DNA from: an uncultured Bergeyella sp.
GTDB lineage: Bacteria > Bacteroidota > Bacteroidia > Flavobacteriales > Weeksellaceae
Direction: 5' to 3'
DNA: 6,500 bases
Assembly (NCBI GenBank): GCA_916710115.1
Contig: CAKAOY010000067.1
Span: 1 to 6,500, forward strand
Below, in pieces: positions 6,142-6,500 of the stretch. The translations under genes were made by a program, and so were the position numbers. How positions within the stretch are numbered: position 1 is the stretch's first letter; the number at the start of each line of letters is the position of its first letter. A model generated the notes under the pieces. The model did not search any database, was not told the DNA's origin, and was given only the letters and a program-made list of their open reading frames with translations.

Positions 6142-6500
6142 ATGCTTTTTATCATATTCTCTATCTTACTAATACTTCCCATATTGCAGGGAATAGGCAG
6201 TTTCGTACAAAAAAAAATTCGTCTTTGGGAAGGCATTTCTGGAGAAATAAGTTTGGGGATGATTTCCATTTCCATTGTTCTGAGTATTGTCGCTTTTTTC
6301 CAACCCATCAATTCTATTATTGAAATAATAATCTTGACGATAGGCATTTTTCTATTTTTATTTCAAAAGAACTATCTTTCATTATGGAAATTTATTAATA
6401 ACAATTATTTATTATTTAGCACAATAAGCCTTATCATTTGTTTTTTGGGGTCGTTTGCTCCGTTTATTTTAGACCATTTTGGATACTACCAGCCAAGTAT
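6142..6500 (+). CDS. Multi-pass integral membrane protein, N-terminal part; 3' end outside window
   Basis: An open frame starts at ATG 6142 and is open to the right edge, with 119 complete codons. The product is very hydrophobic. Likely membrane spans are residues 2-22, 38-54, 58-75 and 89-110, separated by short polar or basic loops such as QKKIRLWEG (23-31). The visible end reads APFILDHFGYYQPS. The pattern of a FFQPIN segment after the second span and a D-x(3)-YY-x-P stretch after the fourth resembles a large, poorly characterised flavobacterial membrane protein family (annotated as LIC_10190-type, sometimes compared with GT-C glycosyltransferases). This is recalled by eye and not certain. 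No function is assigned. The start codon lies 12 bases past the tRNA terminator T-tract, and no TAnnTTTG element lies between the tRNA and the ATG. Confidence 0.75.
   Translation, partial: MLFIIFSILLILPILQGIGSFVQKKIRLWEGISGEISLGMISISIVLSIVAFFQPINSIIEIIILTIGIFLFLFQKNYLSLWKFINNNYLLFSTISLIICFLGSFAPFILDHFGYYQPS

Noticed and set aside
6224..6255. TTTG, 20 bases, then TAAGTTTG on the + strand, a good promoter match
   Set aside because: It sits inside the coding frame of the membrane protein, and the next ATG (6259) would be at or before the transcription start. It is more likely a chance match in AT-rich DNA, although 5'-end mapping would settle it.
6063..6347. Minus-strand open frame of 94 codons ending in AEVPGGFEPP
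   Set aside because: Its 3' end is the complement of the tRNA-Cys, which yields this well-known spurious peptide, and the rest lies opposite the membrane-protein gene.
1..6500. Search for a CRISPR array, insertion sequence, toxin-antitoxin pair, defence genes or riboswitch
   Set aside because: No direct repeats with regular spacing, transposase motifs or structured leaders were seen. In particular, no long leader exists upstream of the bioB operon that could hold a riboswitch.

Overview
The window is a compact, AT-rich chromosomal segment, most likely from a member of the Bacteroidota, class Flavobacteriia (Riemerella/Chryseobacterium-like). I infer this from the protein families present, from promoter elements of the type TAnnTTTG with an upstream TTG, and from start codons that lack Shine-Dalgarno sequences. 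Genus and species cannot be fixed from the sequence alone.

Layout from left to right: (1) the 3' end of sppA (signal peptide peptidase, protease IV) on the + strand, ending at a perfect 19-bp hairpin that serves as a convergent terminator. (2) A four-gene minus-strand cluster, probably one operon. In transcription order it encodes a lipoprotein of the glutamine cyclotransferase family, a deoxynucleoside kinase, biotin synthase (bioB) and an ArsC-family thiol reductase. Gaps are 12, 5 and 48 bases. (3) An 89-base divergent promoter region. (4) dcp on the + strand, an M3-family zinc peptidyl-dipeptidase with a predicted signal peptide, followed by a strong terminator. (5) A tRNA-Cys(GCA) gene with its own near-perfect flavobacterial promoter and a short hairpin/T-tract terminator. 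(6) The start of a multi-pass membrane protein gene that runs off the right edge.

The genes do not form one obvious pathway. Biotin synthesis (bioB), nucleotide salvage (the kinase) and N-terminal pyroglutamate formation (the cyclotransferase) share a transcription unit, which looks like a housekeeping operon of unrelated jobs. The one plausible functional link is across the divergent promoter: the cyclotransferase lipoprotein and the exported dipeptidase would both act on peptides outside the cytoplasm. sppA, cut by the left edge, is a third protease linked to the envelope.

I found no mobile element, CRISPR array, toxin-antitoxin pair, phage gene or defence system. No stretch longer than 300 bases lacks a gene. 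The window reads as conserved core genome. The points most worth following up are regulatory: very short leaders at the divergent promoters, the alternative start of dcp, and the membrane-protein gene placed directly behind the tRNA terminator.
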